64,000 nucleotides of DNA from Xanthomarina arctica (GCF_014638915.1 NZ_BMFQ01000004.1:310001-374000); one strand, 5' to 3'. Counted from the stretch's first letter, positions 8,071 through 17,304 are shown. Numbers and translations: made by a program. Notes: a model not told the origin generated them from the letters alone.

Positions 8071-9393
8071 TTAATCGTCTGTGTTTTCAGCGCGTTTTAA
8101 TAGTTTTTCGTTTTGTTGTTTACTGGCTTTGGCACCTAAGGTCTTTAACGTTTCAACACGCTTAATTAGATTTCCTTTTCCAGTAAGTTTAATCATGGCG
8201 TTTTCGTAAGATTTCTGAACCGTTCCTATTTGGTTTCCAACCTTGATAAGTTCTTCGGTTAAATTTACAAAAGAATCGTATAATCTTCCAGCCTGGGTTG
8301 CAATTTCAATAGCATTGGCTTTTTGTTTTTCATTTTGCCACATGCTATCAATTGTTTTTAATACGGCAAGCAAAGTGGTTGGTGTAACAATAATAATATT
8401 TTTTTCGAAAGCATCGGAATATAATGCAGGATATTCTATAGAAGCAATTGCAAAAGCCGATTCTATTGGGATAAATAGTAAAACAAAATCAGGACTATCC
8501 ATCTCGTAAATTTGATGGTAGTTTTTCTCCCCCAATTCACTGACACGTTTTCTTACAGAGAGAATGTGGTTTTTTAAATGGGTTCCTTTTTCTAAGTCTT
8601 CTACTTCGTTTATATAACGTTCATAAGCAACCAAAGACACTTTAGAATCTACAATCAATTTTTTATCTCCTGGTAAGGAAATTATAACATCTGGCATGAC
8701 ACGCTTTCCAGTTTCTGTAGTAAAACTTTGTTGCACAAAATATTCGCTGTCTTTTGTTAATCCACTGCGTTCTAAAACACGCTCTAAAACCAATTCCCCC
8801 CAATTTCCTTGCATTTTAGAATCGCCTTTCAAAGCTTTGGTTAAATTATTGGTTTCTTTACTCATCTGTTCGTTGAGCTCTTTTAAACCTAGAATTTGTC
8901 TACGTAAATCGGCACTTCTGGTAATATCTTCCTTATTGGTTTCTTCAACACGTTTTTCAAAATGCTTTATTTTTTCTTCAAGTGGTTTTAAAATAGCATC
9001 TAAATTGTCTTTGTTTTGAGTGGTGAATTTCTTCGACTTTTCTTCTAAAATTCTATTGGCTAGATTTTCAAATTCCTTAGAAAATTTTTCTTGTAGCTTT
9101 TCTACTTCGGCTTTTTGTTCTTGTAATTTCTCTTGAAGATTATCGAATTCCGTATTGCGTCTGGTTAGCTGAGAATTTAGGAAATATCTATCATTGCGAA
9201 TATCGTTTCGCTCATCTTCCACTTTAGAAATATTATTTTTTAAATCAAGAATAGAATTATTTAATTGATTCTGACGTTCTTCAAGTGTGCTCCTTTCACT
9301 TTTACTCTTTAGCTTGTTAAAAGCCATGCCAATATAGGTACCAAGGCCACCAGAAACAAGAATGGCTAGAATAAGAATAAGGTTGTTGGTCAT
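8071..9393 (-). CDS. rmuC: DNA recombination protein RmuC
   Basis: A 440-residue protein with an N-terminal membrane helix (LILILAILVSGGLGTYIGMAF), a long charged coiled coil (about 30-175) and the RmuC nuclease-like domain after it (for example MQGNWGELVLERVLERSGL, MPDVIISLPGDKKLIVDSKVS and PESAFAIAS-type strands, written here as FIPIESAFAIASIEYP). In E. coli RmuC limits inversions between short inverted repeats. The D-x-x-x-x-x-P-x-x-K-x-L-x-x-D-S-K layout fits a PD-(D/E)xK nuclease fold. It is the first gene of the set with the small membrane protein and thioesterase. Confidence 0.93.
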   Translation of the reverse strand: MTNNLILILAILVSGGLGTYIGMAFNKLKSKSERSTLEERQNQLNNSILDLKNNISKVEDERNDIRNDRYFLNSQLTRRNTEFDNLQEKLQEQKAEVEKLQEKFSKEFENLANRILEEKSKKFTTQNKDNLDAILKPLEEKIKHFEKRVEETNKEDITRSADLRRQILGLKELNEQMSKETNNLTKALKGDSKMQGNWGELVLERVLERSGLTKDSEYFVQQSFTTETGKRVMPDVIISLPGDKKLIVDSKVSLVAYERYINEVEDLEKGTHLKNHILSVRKRVSELGEKNYHQIYEMDSPDFVLLFIPIESAFAIASIEYPALYSDAFEKNIIIVTPTTLLAVLKTIDSMWQNEKQKANAIEIATQAGRLYDSFVNLTEELIKVGNQIGTVQKSYENAMIKLTGKGNLIKRVETLKTLGAKASKQQNEKLLKRAENTDD

Positions 9394-9523
9394 GTAAGGA
9401 AATTGAATTTCATCAAAGATAAAAAAAATTGGATGTAAGTCAGATTACTAAATACAGAAGATTTGTAAATGAGATTAAAAACTTAGATTTATAGAATTGA
9501 GACAGCTAATGAAAGACTGAATA

Positions 9524-10318
9524 CTATTTCTTCACCCTAAAACTGCCTGTTTTTTCATCGAAAACAATTAAATCTTTTGGGAAGAGGGTTTCGAAAGTTC
9601 CTTTTGAAATAAGGTTGCAAGGAGAATCTGTAACCACATTATCTTTAGTCATAACTATCATTTTATCGCATAGTTGAATGGCTAAATCTATTTCATGTGA
9701 AGAAAATAAAATGGTTTTCCCTGTATCTTTTACCAATTTCTGAAGCAATTTTAAAATATAGGCTTTATGATACATGTCTAAATGGGTGGTAGGTTCGTCC
9801 AGAATAATTAAATCGGTATCTTGAGCTAAAGCACGTGCAATTAATGTTTTTTGAAGTTGTCCATCGCTTAATTCGAAACACCTTTTATGTTTTAATGCTT
9901 CAATATTTGTAAGCTCTAAGGCTTGATTTACTATATGGATATCTTCAGAAGATAAATTCCCAACCCAATTGGTATAAGGATGCCTTCCCAAAGCCACCAA
10001 CTCAAAAACGGTTAGGTTTTTTGAGGCAATAGGTTCCGTGAGAACAAGGCTCATGGTTTTTGCTAAATCTTCAGGTGTATGTTCAGAAAGTAGCTTGTTA
10101 TTAATAAAAATCTCACCACTTAAACTATTTTGAACATTTGTAAGGGTTCGTAATAAAGTTGATTTTCCAATACCATTCCCACCAACCAAACCAATAAGCT
10201 CTCCTTTTTCAAGGTGAATATTGATGTTGGAAGCAATAACAGATTCTTTCTTTTTAGATTTATAACCTATAGAAAGGTGTTCTGTTTGTAAAATGATATG
10301 TTGGTTTTGTTCAGTCAT
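9524..10318 (-). CDS. ABC transporter ATP-binding protein, FecE/BtuD type (likely B12)
   Basis: A 264-residue ATPase of a type II ABC importer. Walker A is GGNGIGKST, the signature is LSDGQLQKTLIARAL and Walker B is LIILDEPTTHLD, followed by the switch histidine in FSSHEIDLA. The frame can be opened earlier at a TTG, but the ATG at 10318 overlaps the stop of the permease gene as TAATG, and the protein then starts normally at MTEQNQHIIL. Third gene of the binding protein-permease-ATPase operon. FecE, FhuC and BtuD cannot be told apart by motif; the nearby cobalamin riboswitch and BtuB/BtuG-like genes favour B12. Confidence 0.88.
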   Translation of the reverse strand: MTEQNQHIILQTEHLSIGYKSKKKESVIASNINIHLEKGELIGLVGGNGIGKSTLLRTLTNVQNSLSGEIFINNKLLSEHTPEDLAKTMSLVLTEPIASKNLTVFELVALGRHPYTNWVGNLSSEDIHIVNQALELTNIEALKHKRCFELSDGQLQKTLIARALAQDTDLIILDEPTTHLDMYHKAYILKLLQKLVKDTGKTILFSSHEIDLAIQLCDKMIVMTKDNVVTDSPCNLISKGTFETLFPKDLIVFDEKTGSFRVKK

Positions 10319-11334
10319 TAAAAAATCATTTTCCGTTTCCTTACCAACAACCAAATAACCACTGGAGCACCAATTAGAGAGGTAATAGCATTAATTGGTA
10401 ATGTGTAATCGCTTGTTGGTAGTTGTGCAATACTATCACAAATTAGCATCACAATAGCGCCAAATAAGAAAACTGCTGGTAATAATATTTTATGATTAGA
10501 AGTATTAAAAATCTGTCTAGTTAAATGCGGAATGGCTAAACCAATAAATGCGATTGGGCCAGCAAAAGCAGTAATCGTTCCAGCTAAAAAACTTGTTGCA
10601 ATGATTATTAATAAACGACTTTGTTTAATGTTTAATCCCAAACTTTTAGCGTAGTTTTCTCCAAGTAGTAAGGTGTTTAAGCCTTTAATAGAAATGATGC
10701 TTAGAATAATTCCGATGCAATAAATAATAAAGAAAACACCAAGTTCACTCCAAGATAAGTTTCCTAAACTTCCAAATCCCCAAAAAATGTATTGTTGTAA
10801 TTGTTCTGCAGAACTAAAGTAGGAGAGAACACTAACAACAGCAGATGTTATGCTCCCAAACATCAATCCAATAATTAAAATAGCCATCGTGTCTCTTACT
10901 CTAGAAGACACTATTAATACAGCCAATAAAACTAGAAAACTTCCTAAACTTGCGGCTATTACAATACTCCATTTGGAGATTAATAGGGTTGCGAAAATTC
11001 CTCCAAAAATTCCTGAACCTAAAATAACCAAGGCAACACCTAAACTTGCTCCAGAAGTAATACCAAGAACAAACGGTCCAGCTAAGGGATTTCTAAAAAG
11101 CGTTTGCATTAATAGTCCGGAGATTCCTAATCCAGAACCTACCAAAATGGCAGTAAAAGCTTTTGGTAATCTATAGTTTTGAATAATATAGTTATCTGTG
11201 GTACCAATTAAACTTTCAAAAATTGTTTTAAAAGGAATAGAAACGGAACCCAAACTAATATTTGCAAAAAAGCAGATAATTAATACAAGTATCAAAACTA
11301 AAAAAGGAATTTTATATGTGCTGGTTTTTTGCAA
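10318..11334 (-). CDS. ABC transporter permease, FecCD/BtuC family (likely B12)
   Basis: A 338-residue inner-membrane permease with about ten hydrophobic helices, the channel subunit of a type II importer. Family motifs are RLPKAFTAILVGSGLGISG-type near residue 55, LAGPFVLGITSGASLG and GPIAFIGLAIPHLTR, the last being the ATPase-contacting region. The usual length is 320-350, so it is complete. Its start abuts the stop of the binding-protein gene, and its stop overlaps the ATPase start by one base. Substrate is inferred from the neighbouring B12 genes; an iron-chelate permease would look similar. Confidence 0.9.
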   Translation of the reverse strand: MQKTSTYKIPFLVLILVLIICFFANISLGSVSIPFKTIFESLIGTTDNYIIQNYRLPKAFTAILVGSGLGISGLLMQTLFRNPLAGPFVLGITSGASLGVALVILGSGIFGGIFATLLISKWSIVIAASLGSFLVLLAVLIVSSRVRDTMAILIIGLMFGSITSAVVSVLSYFSSAEQLQQYIFWGFGSLGNLSWSELGVFFIIYCIGIILSIISIKGLNTLLLGENYAKSLGLNIKQSRLLIIIATSFLAGTITAFAGPIAFIGLAIPHLTRQIFNTSNHKILLPAVFLFGAIVMLICDSIAQLPTSDYTLPINAITSLIGAPVVIWLLVRKRKMIF

Positions 11335-12477
11335 TTAGTCTAATTGTTTAAAGAAAAATGGTTGGTAGCCTGGTAATAATTCTGGATGACAGATTTTAAT
11401 AATGTCTTTTAGTACCAAGTCGGGTCTGGCTATTCCTAATTCATAATATAAAACACCTCCAGTTGCTCCAGTTGTATTTGCTGAATTGTAAATGGTTTTA
11501 TTTTGAAAGGCATCAAAATTAGTGTAATGTTCGTTGGCTTTTTCTAAAGCTTCGTAAGATGTGTAATAAGATGGATTGATCCAAATATCGGCGTTTTTAG
11601 CTTTATCATAAACAACCTCAAAATTTAGGGATAAACTTCCACTTCCTTCAGTTTCCTTCCATAAATAATTTACGTTGGCATCTTTTAAAATTTGTGCTTC
11701 TGTACTAGTACCATTAGGTAAATACCAAATATCTTTATACATGGCGCCACTTAGAATGGTTGGATAGTTTTTAGCATTTGAAGCCAGGGATTTAGCTTCT
11801 AAATAATTTTTTTCAATCGATTTAAAAACGGAATCAGCTTCTTTTTGTTTGTTATAAAGAACACCAAAAAACTTGATCCACTCTGCTTTTGCTAAAGGAG
11901 AATGTTCTACCCAGTCCCCATTAAAAACCACTGGAATACCTGATTTTTTAATGGTTTCGAAGGATTTATTATTTCCGTCAATTCCAAAGCCAATAACAAC
12001 GTCTGGTTGTATTTCAAGTAGAACTTCGGTGTTAATACCTTCGTTTTTACCTAATTCTCTAATAGTGCCATTATCAATTCTTACTCTTGTTTTTTCAGAT
12101 GAAATATAATCTGTTCCGGGGAATCCAACTAAGGTTTCTTCAACGCCTAAAAGTTCCAATGCTGGAATGTGTGTGGTTGATGTTACAACCATTTTTTCAA
12201 TAGGAATGGTGATAATTCCATCAAAATCAGCTTTGTTTAAAGTGATTTTAGGAGCCATGTTTTTATCAATTAAAGCATACTTATAGGTCTTCTCAGCTTT
12301 TGGCCAAGGACTATTAATAGTTAAAGTTGTGAAATTTTCATGGTGTGTTATTTCAAATCCTTCTGCATAGGATAAAGTTACCGGGGTCGAATCTAATTCA
12401 ATAACAGGAATAGAATCTTTGTTCTTGCAATTATATAAAAGGAGACAAAGACTAATTAAAAGATATCTAGAAATCAT
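11335..12477 (-). CDS. ABC transporter substrate-binding lipoprotein (BtuF-like)
   Basis: A 380-residue periplasmic binding protein of the helical-backbone class III type. The leader MISRYLLISLCLLLYNCKNK ends in a lipobox cysteine, so it is membrane-anchored. Recognisable elements are VVTSTTHIPALELLGVEETLVGFPG, quoted here as the two parts VVTSTTHIPALELL and EETLVGFPG, and EVLLEIQPDVVIGFG, the usual hinge of BtuF/FecB-like proteins. It heads the operon with permease and ATPase. Between it and the divergent riboswitch-controlled receptor is about 215 bp that contains a short open frame. B12 specificity is inferred from context. Confidence 0.85.
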   Translation of the reverse strand: MISRYLLISLCLLLYNCKNKDSIPVIELDSTPVTLSYAEGFEITHHENFTTLTINSPWPKAEKTYKYALIDKNMAPKITLNKADFDGIITIPIEKMVVTSTTHIPALELLGVEETLVGFPGTDYISSEKTRVRIDNGTIRELGKNEGINTEVLLEIQPDVVIGFGIDGNNKSFETIKKSGIPVVFNGDWVEHSPLAKAEWIKFFGVLYNKQKEADSVFKSIEKNYLEAKSLASNAKNYPTILSGAMYKDIWYLPNGTSTEAQILKDANVNYLWKETEGSGSLSLNFEVVYDKAKNADIWINPSYYTSYEALEKANEHYTNFDAFQNKTIYNSANTTGATGGVLYYELGIARPDLVLKDIIKICHPELLPGYQPFFFKQLD

Positions 12478-12542
12478 AATTTATGTAACATTTGTAACTG
12501 TATATTGAAACTAAGGTTTCTAATTTTGCAAAAAATAAAACC

Positions 12543-12650
12543 ATGAGAGACGGTTCAAATTTAACAATATATATAGTAGGTGGAATCATAATATTCCATT
12601 TTTTAATTGGGTTTATTTATCTCATCTATAAGCTTACTAAGAAAAAGTAA
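12543..12650 (+). CDS. Possible 35-residue membrane peptide
   Basis: ATG to TAA frame encoding MRDGSNLTIYIVGGIII... and ending YKLTKKK: a polar start, one strongly hydrophobic helix of about 20 residues, and a lysine-rich cytoplasmic end by the positive-inside rule. It lies between the divergent BtuF-like gene and the cobalamin riboswitch. The composition is that of a genuine single-span small protein, not random AT-rich sequence, but length makes chance possible. No function known. Confidence 0.4.
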   Translation: MRDGSNLTIYIVGGIIIFHFLIGFIYLIYKLTKKK

Positions 12651-12680
12651 CTTTTAATTAGATATACATTTTAATTAAAT

Positions 12681-12688
12681 TACTTTTG
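12681..12688 (+). promoter_or_regulatory. Probable -7 element before the cobalamin riboswitch
   Basis: TACTTTTG matches TAnnTTTG and would start transcription a few bases before the riboswitch aptamer. The -33 element is not clear. Confidence 0.4.
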
Positions 12689-12696
12689 CAGAGAAT

Positions 12697-12905
12697 TTTG
12701 GTTCCTATCAAATTTATTTGAGGGATTAAAAGGGAATCTGGTGCGATTTTTATAATCCATTCCAGTACTGTTCCCGCAACTGTAAGCTACAACGCTTCAT
12801 GTTAAACTTCAAGTCACTGTCCAATTTTGGGTGGGAAGACCAACATGAAGACGCAAGTCAGGAGACCTGCCATTTTCATCAACTTAATTTAAAAGTTTTC
12901 GGGAA
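12697..12905 (+). ncRNA. Cobalamin (adenosylcobalamin) riboswitch
   Basis: Classical conserved blocks appear in order: GGGAATCTGGTG at 12732-12743, CCCGCAACTGTAA at 12773-12785, AAGTCACTG at 12811-12819, GGGTGGGAAG near 12829, and the B12 box AAGTCAGGAGACCTGCC at 12855-12871. CTTCATGTT at 12795-12803 pairs perfectly with AACATGAAG at 12842-12850 as a peripheral stem. After the aptamer, a hairpin of AAGTT / AACTT arms at about 12893-12913 sits right before the receptor ATG and may form the expression platform by masking the start. Cobalamin binding is expected to switch off the BtuB-like gene. Confidence 0.95.
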
Positions 12906-12920
12906 AAGAACTTTAAGGAT

Positions 12921-14750
12921 ATGAAACAGGTTTTAATTTTTTTTCTTTTTTGTCAGGTAAGTGTTTGGTCTCAAGCACCATTAGATTCTATACAGAATCT
13001 GGACGAAGTTGTTTTAAAATCCGATAGGTATTTAGAAACATTTTCAGATACACAACTAACTCAAGTTTTTAATGATAGTGTCTTAGTTAGAAGCGCTTCA
13101 TCTTTAACACAATTGCTTAATAATAATGCCTCCATTTATTTTAAAGAGAATGGTTTTGGTATGGTTTCTTCACCTTCTTTTAGAGGAACTACAGCACAAC
13201 AAACAGCAGTTATTTGGAATGGGATTAATATCAATTCTCAATTTAATGGGCAGACGGATTTTAATACGATTAACATCCGGAATTTCGATAACATAACCGT
13301 TAGAAGTGGAGGAGGAAGTGTGCTTTACGGAAGTGGCGCCATTGGTGGGACTATTCATTTAAATAACGATTTAATATTTAATGCTGGATTAGAAAATAGT
13401 CTTTACGTTGGATATGGAAGTTTTAATACTTGGGATGTTGGATATAACGGAAGTATGTCTTCCGAAAATTTTTCTGTTGAAGTTGGTTTAAGCCGAACGA
13501 GTTCTTCTAATAATTATCCTTATGTAGATAGCGAAAAAACCAATTTGAACGGGGAATTTAGGAATGCTACATTTTCAGCAAACATTGGTTATAAAATAAA
13601 TGATAAGAATGTTCTTAAGCTCTACAGTTATGTGTTCGATTCTGAACGTCATTTTTCTTTAATATTCCCTTCGGAAACACCTACAAAATATCAAGATTTT
13701 AATACGAGAGCGCTTTTAGAATGGCAAGGTTTTTACGGAAAGTTTATTTCCACATTAAGAGTCGCAAATATTACTGAAAAGTATAAGTATTTTTCAAATA
13801 TAGATAAGAACACCTTTAGTTTTGGGGAAGCAACATCATATATTGGAAAGTATCAGTTAGATTATCAAATTTTTAAGAAAGCCAATGTACAAGGTGTTTT
13901 AGATATTAATTATACAAATGGAGAAGGTTCGGATATTGCCGAAAATAATCGTACTATTTCTGGTTTTAGCTTATTGTATAAGCAGACTTTCAAAAAGTTT
14001 TTATTTGAAGGAAGCTTAAGAAAAGAAATTACAACTAATTACGAAAGTCCGTTGTTGTATAGTCTAGGACTACAATATAGAATAACGCCTTTTTACACCG
14101 TAAATATTAATGGATCTAAGAATTTTAGAATTCCTACTTACAACGATTTGTTTTGGTTTGGAAGTGGGAATCTCGATTTAAACCCTGAAACTGCAAATCA
14201 ATACGAATTAGGGAATGAATTAGAATTCAATAAATTCTCTTTTTCAGTTGTTGGTTTTTATAACGATATCGAGAATATGATACGTTGGCTTCCATCAGGA
14301 AGTGTCTGGAAACCTGTAAATACGGATCATGTAATAAGTTATGGAGTAGAAGCTGAATTGCAGGTCGAGCAACAATTTCAATCTCATATCCTAACATTGT
14401 CAGGAACCTACGCTTATACGGTTTCAGAGAATCAAGAAACCAAAAAACAACTTATTTATGTGCCATACAATAAGGCTACAGCCATCTTGAATTATCAGTA
14501 CAAACGGTTGTCTGCTTATTACCAAACGATCTATGTTGGAGAGGTGTTTACTTTGTCAGATAACAATCCGAAGTATGTATTAGATCCTTATTTATTATCT
14601 AATGTTGGTGTAGAATATGCTTTAGGGAAAAACTTTCAATATACTTTTGGAGCTCAAGTCAATAATATTTTTAACGAAAACTATCAGAGTGTAGCAGACC
14701 GCTATATGCCTGGTGTTAATTATAATTTTTATATAAACCTTAATTTTTAA
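12921..14750 (+). CDS. TonB-dependent receptor, BtuB-like (vitamin B12)
   Basis: A 609-residue outer-membrane receptor. Signal peptide MKQVLIFFLFCQVSVWSQ, a TonB-box-like stretch NLDEVVLKS near residue 25, a plug domain (about 40-150, with VRSGGGSVLYGSGAIGGTIH) and a beta-barrel ending in an aromatic residue (NYNFYINLNF). The length matches BtuB (about 600). It lies directly behind a cobalamin riboswitch and 4 bp before a BtuG-like lipoprotein, which together make B12 the likely substrate. Transport would be driven by TonB-ExbBD encoded elsewhere. Confidence 0.92.
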   Translation: MKQVLIFFLFCQVSVWSQAPLDSIQNLDEVVLKSDRYLETFSDTQLTQVFNDSVLVRSASSLTQLLNNNASIYFKENGFGMVSSPSFRGTTAQQTAVIWNGININSQFNGQTDFNTINIRNFDNITVRSGGGSVLYGSGAIGGTIHLNNDLIFNAGLENSLYVGYGSFNTWDVGYNGSMSSENFSVEVGLSRTSSSNNYPYVDSEKTNLNGEFRNATFSANIGYKINDKNVLKLYSYVFDSERHFSLIFPSETPTKYQDFNTRALLEWQGFYGKFISTLRVANITEKYKYFSNIDKNTFSFGEATSYIGKYQLDYQIFKKANVQGVLDINYTNGEGSDIAENNRTISGFSLLYKQTFKKFLFEGSLRKEITTNYESPLLYSLGLQYRITPFYTVNINGSKNFRIPTYNDLFWFGSGNLDLNPETANQYELGNELEFNKFSFSVVGFYNDIENMIRWLPSGSVWKPVNTDHVISYGVEAELQVEQQFQSHILTLSGTYAYTVSENQETKKQLIYVPYNKATAILNYQYKRLSAYYQTIYVGEVFTLSDNNPKYVLDPYLLSNVGVEYALGKNFQYTFGAQVNNIFNENYQSVADRYMPGVNYNFYINLNF

Positions 14751-14754
14751 AAAA

Positions 14755-15819
14755 ATGAAAAACGTATTTAAACTTTTAACTTTAATCTTTTTATGTGGAT
14801 TTTTAGCCACTTCTTGTAGTGATGATGACGATTTTATCGATTCACCTGAAATTGCTCCTTTAGGGGATTATGAAAACGGTATTTTAGTAAGTGCAGAAGG
14901 AGGTCCAGCTTCCGTATCTTATATTTCTAATGATTTTTCTACAACAGAAAATGATATTTATTTTAATGTAAATAATGAGCAATTAGGAGTTTATTTGCAA
15001 TCTATAGGTTTTAATGGAGGCCAAGCATATATTGTTTCAGATAACGTAAATATTATCAATATTGTTGATCGTTATACCTTTGTAAAAGAAGGTTCTATAA
15101 CGGCTGGTTTGCATACACCAAGATATATGGCCTTTTTAAATGGCAAAGGTTATGTAAGCAATTGGGGAGATGGAACTGATACAAGCGACGACTATATTGC
15201 CGTGATAAATTTATCGACCAATTCAGTTGAAACAACGATTCCTGTTGGAGAAGGACCAGAACAAATAATTGCTAATGGAAATGAATTGTATGTTTCTCAT
15301 AAAGGGGGTTATAATTCTAACAATATTATTTCAGTAATAAATGCATCAACAAATGCTGTTTCTACAATTACTGTTAATGATGTTCCAGATGAAATGATTG
15401 TGAACAACATGGGAGAATTAATGGTTTTATGTGAAGGAAAACCAGCTTGGACAGGAGATGAAACTACGGCCTCGATAGCTAAAATCGATATGTCAACAAA
15501 TACAGTAACTGATAATATGACTTTCGCAAGTGGTGTTCACCCTAGTCAAATGAGTTATGATAATGGAAATGTGTATTATCAATCTAATAATGAAGTTTTT
15601 GTTATGAATGAAACTGCTACTTCATTACCAATGTCTTCAATTATTAATTTAGGAGTCATTACAACTTATGGAATGGCCGTGAATAATAACATGTTATATA
15701 TAACAGATGCTAAAGATTATGCATCTTTAAGTGATTTGCTTGTTTACGATTTAACCTCAAATGCTTTAGTCCATACTTTTGAAGTTGGAAAAATTGCTTC
15801 AAAAATATATTTTAATTAA
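14755..15819 (+). CDS. Surface lipoprotein beta-propeller, BtuG/DUF5074-like
   Basis: A 354-residue lipoprotein (leader ending FLATSC) with CSDDDDF after the cleavage site; acidic residues here act as a surface-export signal in Bacteroidota. The rest is a YncE-like seven-bladed propeller with repeated blades (YIAVINLSTNSVETTI, ISVINASTNAVSTI, IAKIDMSTNTVT). In Bacteroides thetaiotaomicron, BtuG is a surface propeller lipoprotein that captures B12 with extreme affinity and docks on BtuB. The position 4 bp after a riboswitch-controlled BtuB-like gene makes the same role likely here. Confidence 0.85.
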   Translation: MKNVFKLLTLIFLCGFLATSCSDDDDFIDSPEIAPLGDYENGILVSAEGGPASVSYISNDFSTTENDIYFNVNNEQLGVYLQSIGFNGGQAYIVSDNVNIINIVDRYTFVKEGSITAGLHTPRYMAFLNGKGYVSNWGDGTDTSDDYIAVINLSTNSVETTIPVGEGPEQIIANGNELYVSHKGGYNSNNIISVINASTNAVSTITVNDVPDEMIVNNMGELMVLCEGKPAWTGDETTASIAKIDMSTNTVTDNMTFASGVHPSQMSYDNGNVYYQSNNEVFVMNETATSLPMSSIINLGVITTYGMAVNNNMLYITDAKDYASLSDLLVYDLTSNALVHTFEVGKIASKIYFN

Positions 15820-15841
15820 AGTCAATTAAATTAAAGATGTT

Positions 15842-15874
15842 AGACCTGCCAGGTTTTTAAAACCTGGCAGGTCT
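15842..15874. repeat. Palindromic repeat (family A, copy 1), acting as terminator
   Basis: Perfect 14-bp arms AGACCTGCCAGGTT / AACCTGGCAGGTCT around a 5-nt centre, followed by T-rich sequence. It lies between convergent genes (propeller and S41 peptidase). A near-identical palindrome is at 50352-50384, so this is a dispersed repeat and not only a terminator. Confidence 0.8.
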
Positions 15875-15882
15875 TTTTATTT

Positions 15883-17304
15883 CTAATCAACATACATCCT
15901 ATTTTTTGTTAAAGTAAAATCTTTACTGTCTCCAACTATTTCTTGAGAACTGTAAGGAGGCAAGGAGATTCTGCCATTTTCAAGAATGTGTTGTAGAGCA
16001 ATAGCTAAAAGAGTTTCTTCAGGATTTCCTAAAACACCTAAATTTCCATAATTTTCTTTTGCTGTAAAATCCGGCTCAAGGCCATCAATATAATCTGTAT
16101 TACCAACCGAGTTTAAGGTTTTTAAAACCAAGGGTTGCATGGCATAGGTGTGAATAGGATTAACATCGCTACTACTAAAATCGGGGGAATCATACAAAGT
16201 GATGGACGCTTGATATTTTCCAGTGGTTGTGGTTCCAATTTGAACCACATTGATATAAGGGTTCAGGCAATTAATTACCAATTCGCTAGCCGAAGCTGTA
16301 CTTAAAGATGTTAGAATATAAACCTTTCCAAGATTTAAACTGTTTAATGTGCTTCCATCGTCATTATCTGTAAAATTATTGATTAAATCACTTGGGTCTA
16401 ATTGCGCTTGAATCTCACTATTCCACTGATTTGTATTAAAAACCTGTCCAGTAAATTGTCCTGTAATCATACTAGACAACAAAATAGCTGTATTTACAGA
16501 GCCTCCAGAATTATACCTTAAATCTAAAACTAGATTCTGAATGTTCTGAGATTTAAAATAATTAAAGTTGTCATTTAATTGCGTGTCGAAATCTCTTGTA
16601 AAGCCATTGTACATTAAATAACCCACATTTTGGTTTGCTACTTGAAGTACTTCTGAAATAAAAATAGGATTCTCTGTATAAGGCGCTTTCGATAAGTTTA
16701 CACTTTGATTTATTGGATCAATGGAATCATCATCTGTTTCAGGAGTTCCATTATCGTTATAAGTAGCTAGGTTGATGGTATAATTATTCGGACTTAATAA
16801 ATTTATGTAATTACTTACATTTATAGAAACACCATCAATGGCATGAAAGATCATTCCTCTTTGCAAGCCTTTACTTTCAGCATCCGTATTGGGTAACACA
16901 TAACGTATATAACCAAATACTTCAGAGCTTGTACTGGAAAACCTAACCAAGCCAAATTCCATCCCATTATTATAAGTAGTTCCATTAAGTTGCTGTTGTA
17001 GTTCAATATAATTATCGGTAATCCAGCTAAATCTATCAATAGTTTGTCTTTGGTATAAGAGGCTTTCAAAACATGCTTCAGGGGAAGAAAAACTATTTAT
17101 GAAAGTGTCATATTCAGAATCATTAAACCTATTGTTGGCTAAATTGGGAACGTCGTCTTTATATACATAATAAGCATTTAAGCCCTTCCAAACAAAGTCG
17201 TTTAAATCTGTAGTAGAAACGGGATTGTCGTCCAGATCTTCAAAACATCCAACGGTTAAAAAAGAAATTGAGAATAGTAAAATAAATAATTTTTTAGGTT
17301 TCAT
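15883..17304 (-). CDS. S41 family C-terminal-processing-type peptidase, lipoprotein
   Basis: A 473-residue lipoprotein (leader ending FLTVGC, then acidic FEDLDD). A small N-terminal helical part is followed by a PDZ-like region (GLQRGMIFHAIDGVSI, about 150-165) and the S41 catalytic domain, with NLVLDLRYNSGGSVNTAILL and TSLSTASASELVIN. The serine in the STASASE segment is the likely nucleophile, with the lysine dyad partner later in the domain. Probably cleaves unfolded or C-terminal peptides in the cell envelope. It is divergent from the ECF sigma operon; 146 bp separate them. Confidence 0.88.
   Translation of the reverse strand: MKPKKLFILLFSISFLTVGCFEDLDDNPVSTTDLNDFVWKGLNAYYVYKDDVPNLANNRFNDSEYDTFINSFSSPEACFESLLYQRQTIDRFSWITDNYIELQQQLNGTTYNNGMEFGLVRFSSTSSEVFGYIRYVLPNTDAESKGLQRGMIFHAIDGVSINVSNYINLLSPNNYTINLATYNDNGTPETDDDSIDPINQSVNLSKAPYTENPIFISEVLQVANQNVGYLMYNGFTRDFDTQLNDNFNYFKSQNIQNLVLDLRYNSGGSVNTAILLSSMITGQFTGQVFNTNQWNSEIQAQLDPSDLINNFTDNDDGSTLNSLNLGKVYILTSLSTASASELVINCLNPYINVVQIGTTTTGKYQASITLYDSPDFSSSDVNPIHTYAMQPLVLKTLNSVGNTDYIDGLEPDFTAKENYGNLGVLGNPEETLLAIALQHILENGRISLPPYSSQEIVGDSKDFTLTKNRMYVD

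Noticed and set aside
8243-9019. Two plus-strand frames inside rmuC
   Set aside because: Antisense shadows of the coiled-coil and nuclease domain of RmuC.
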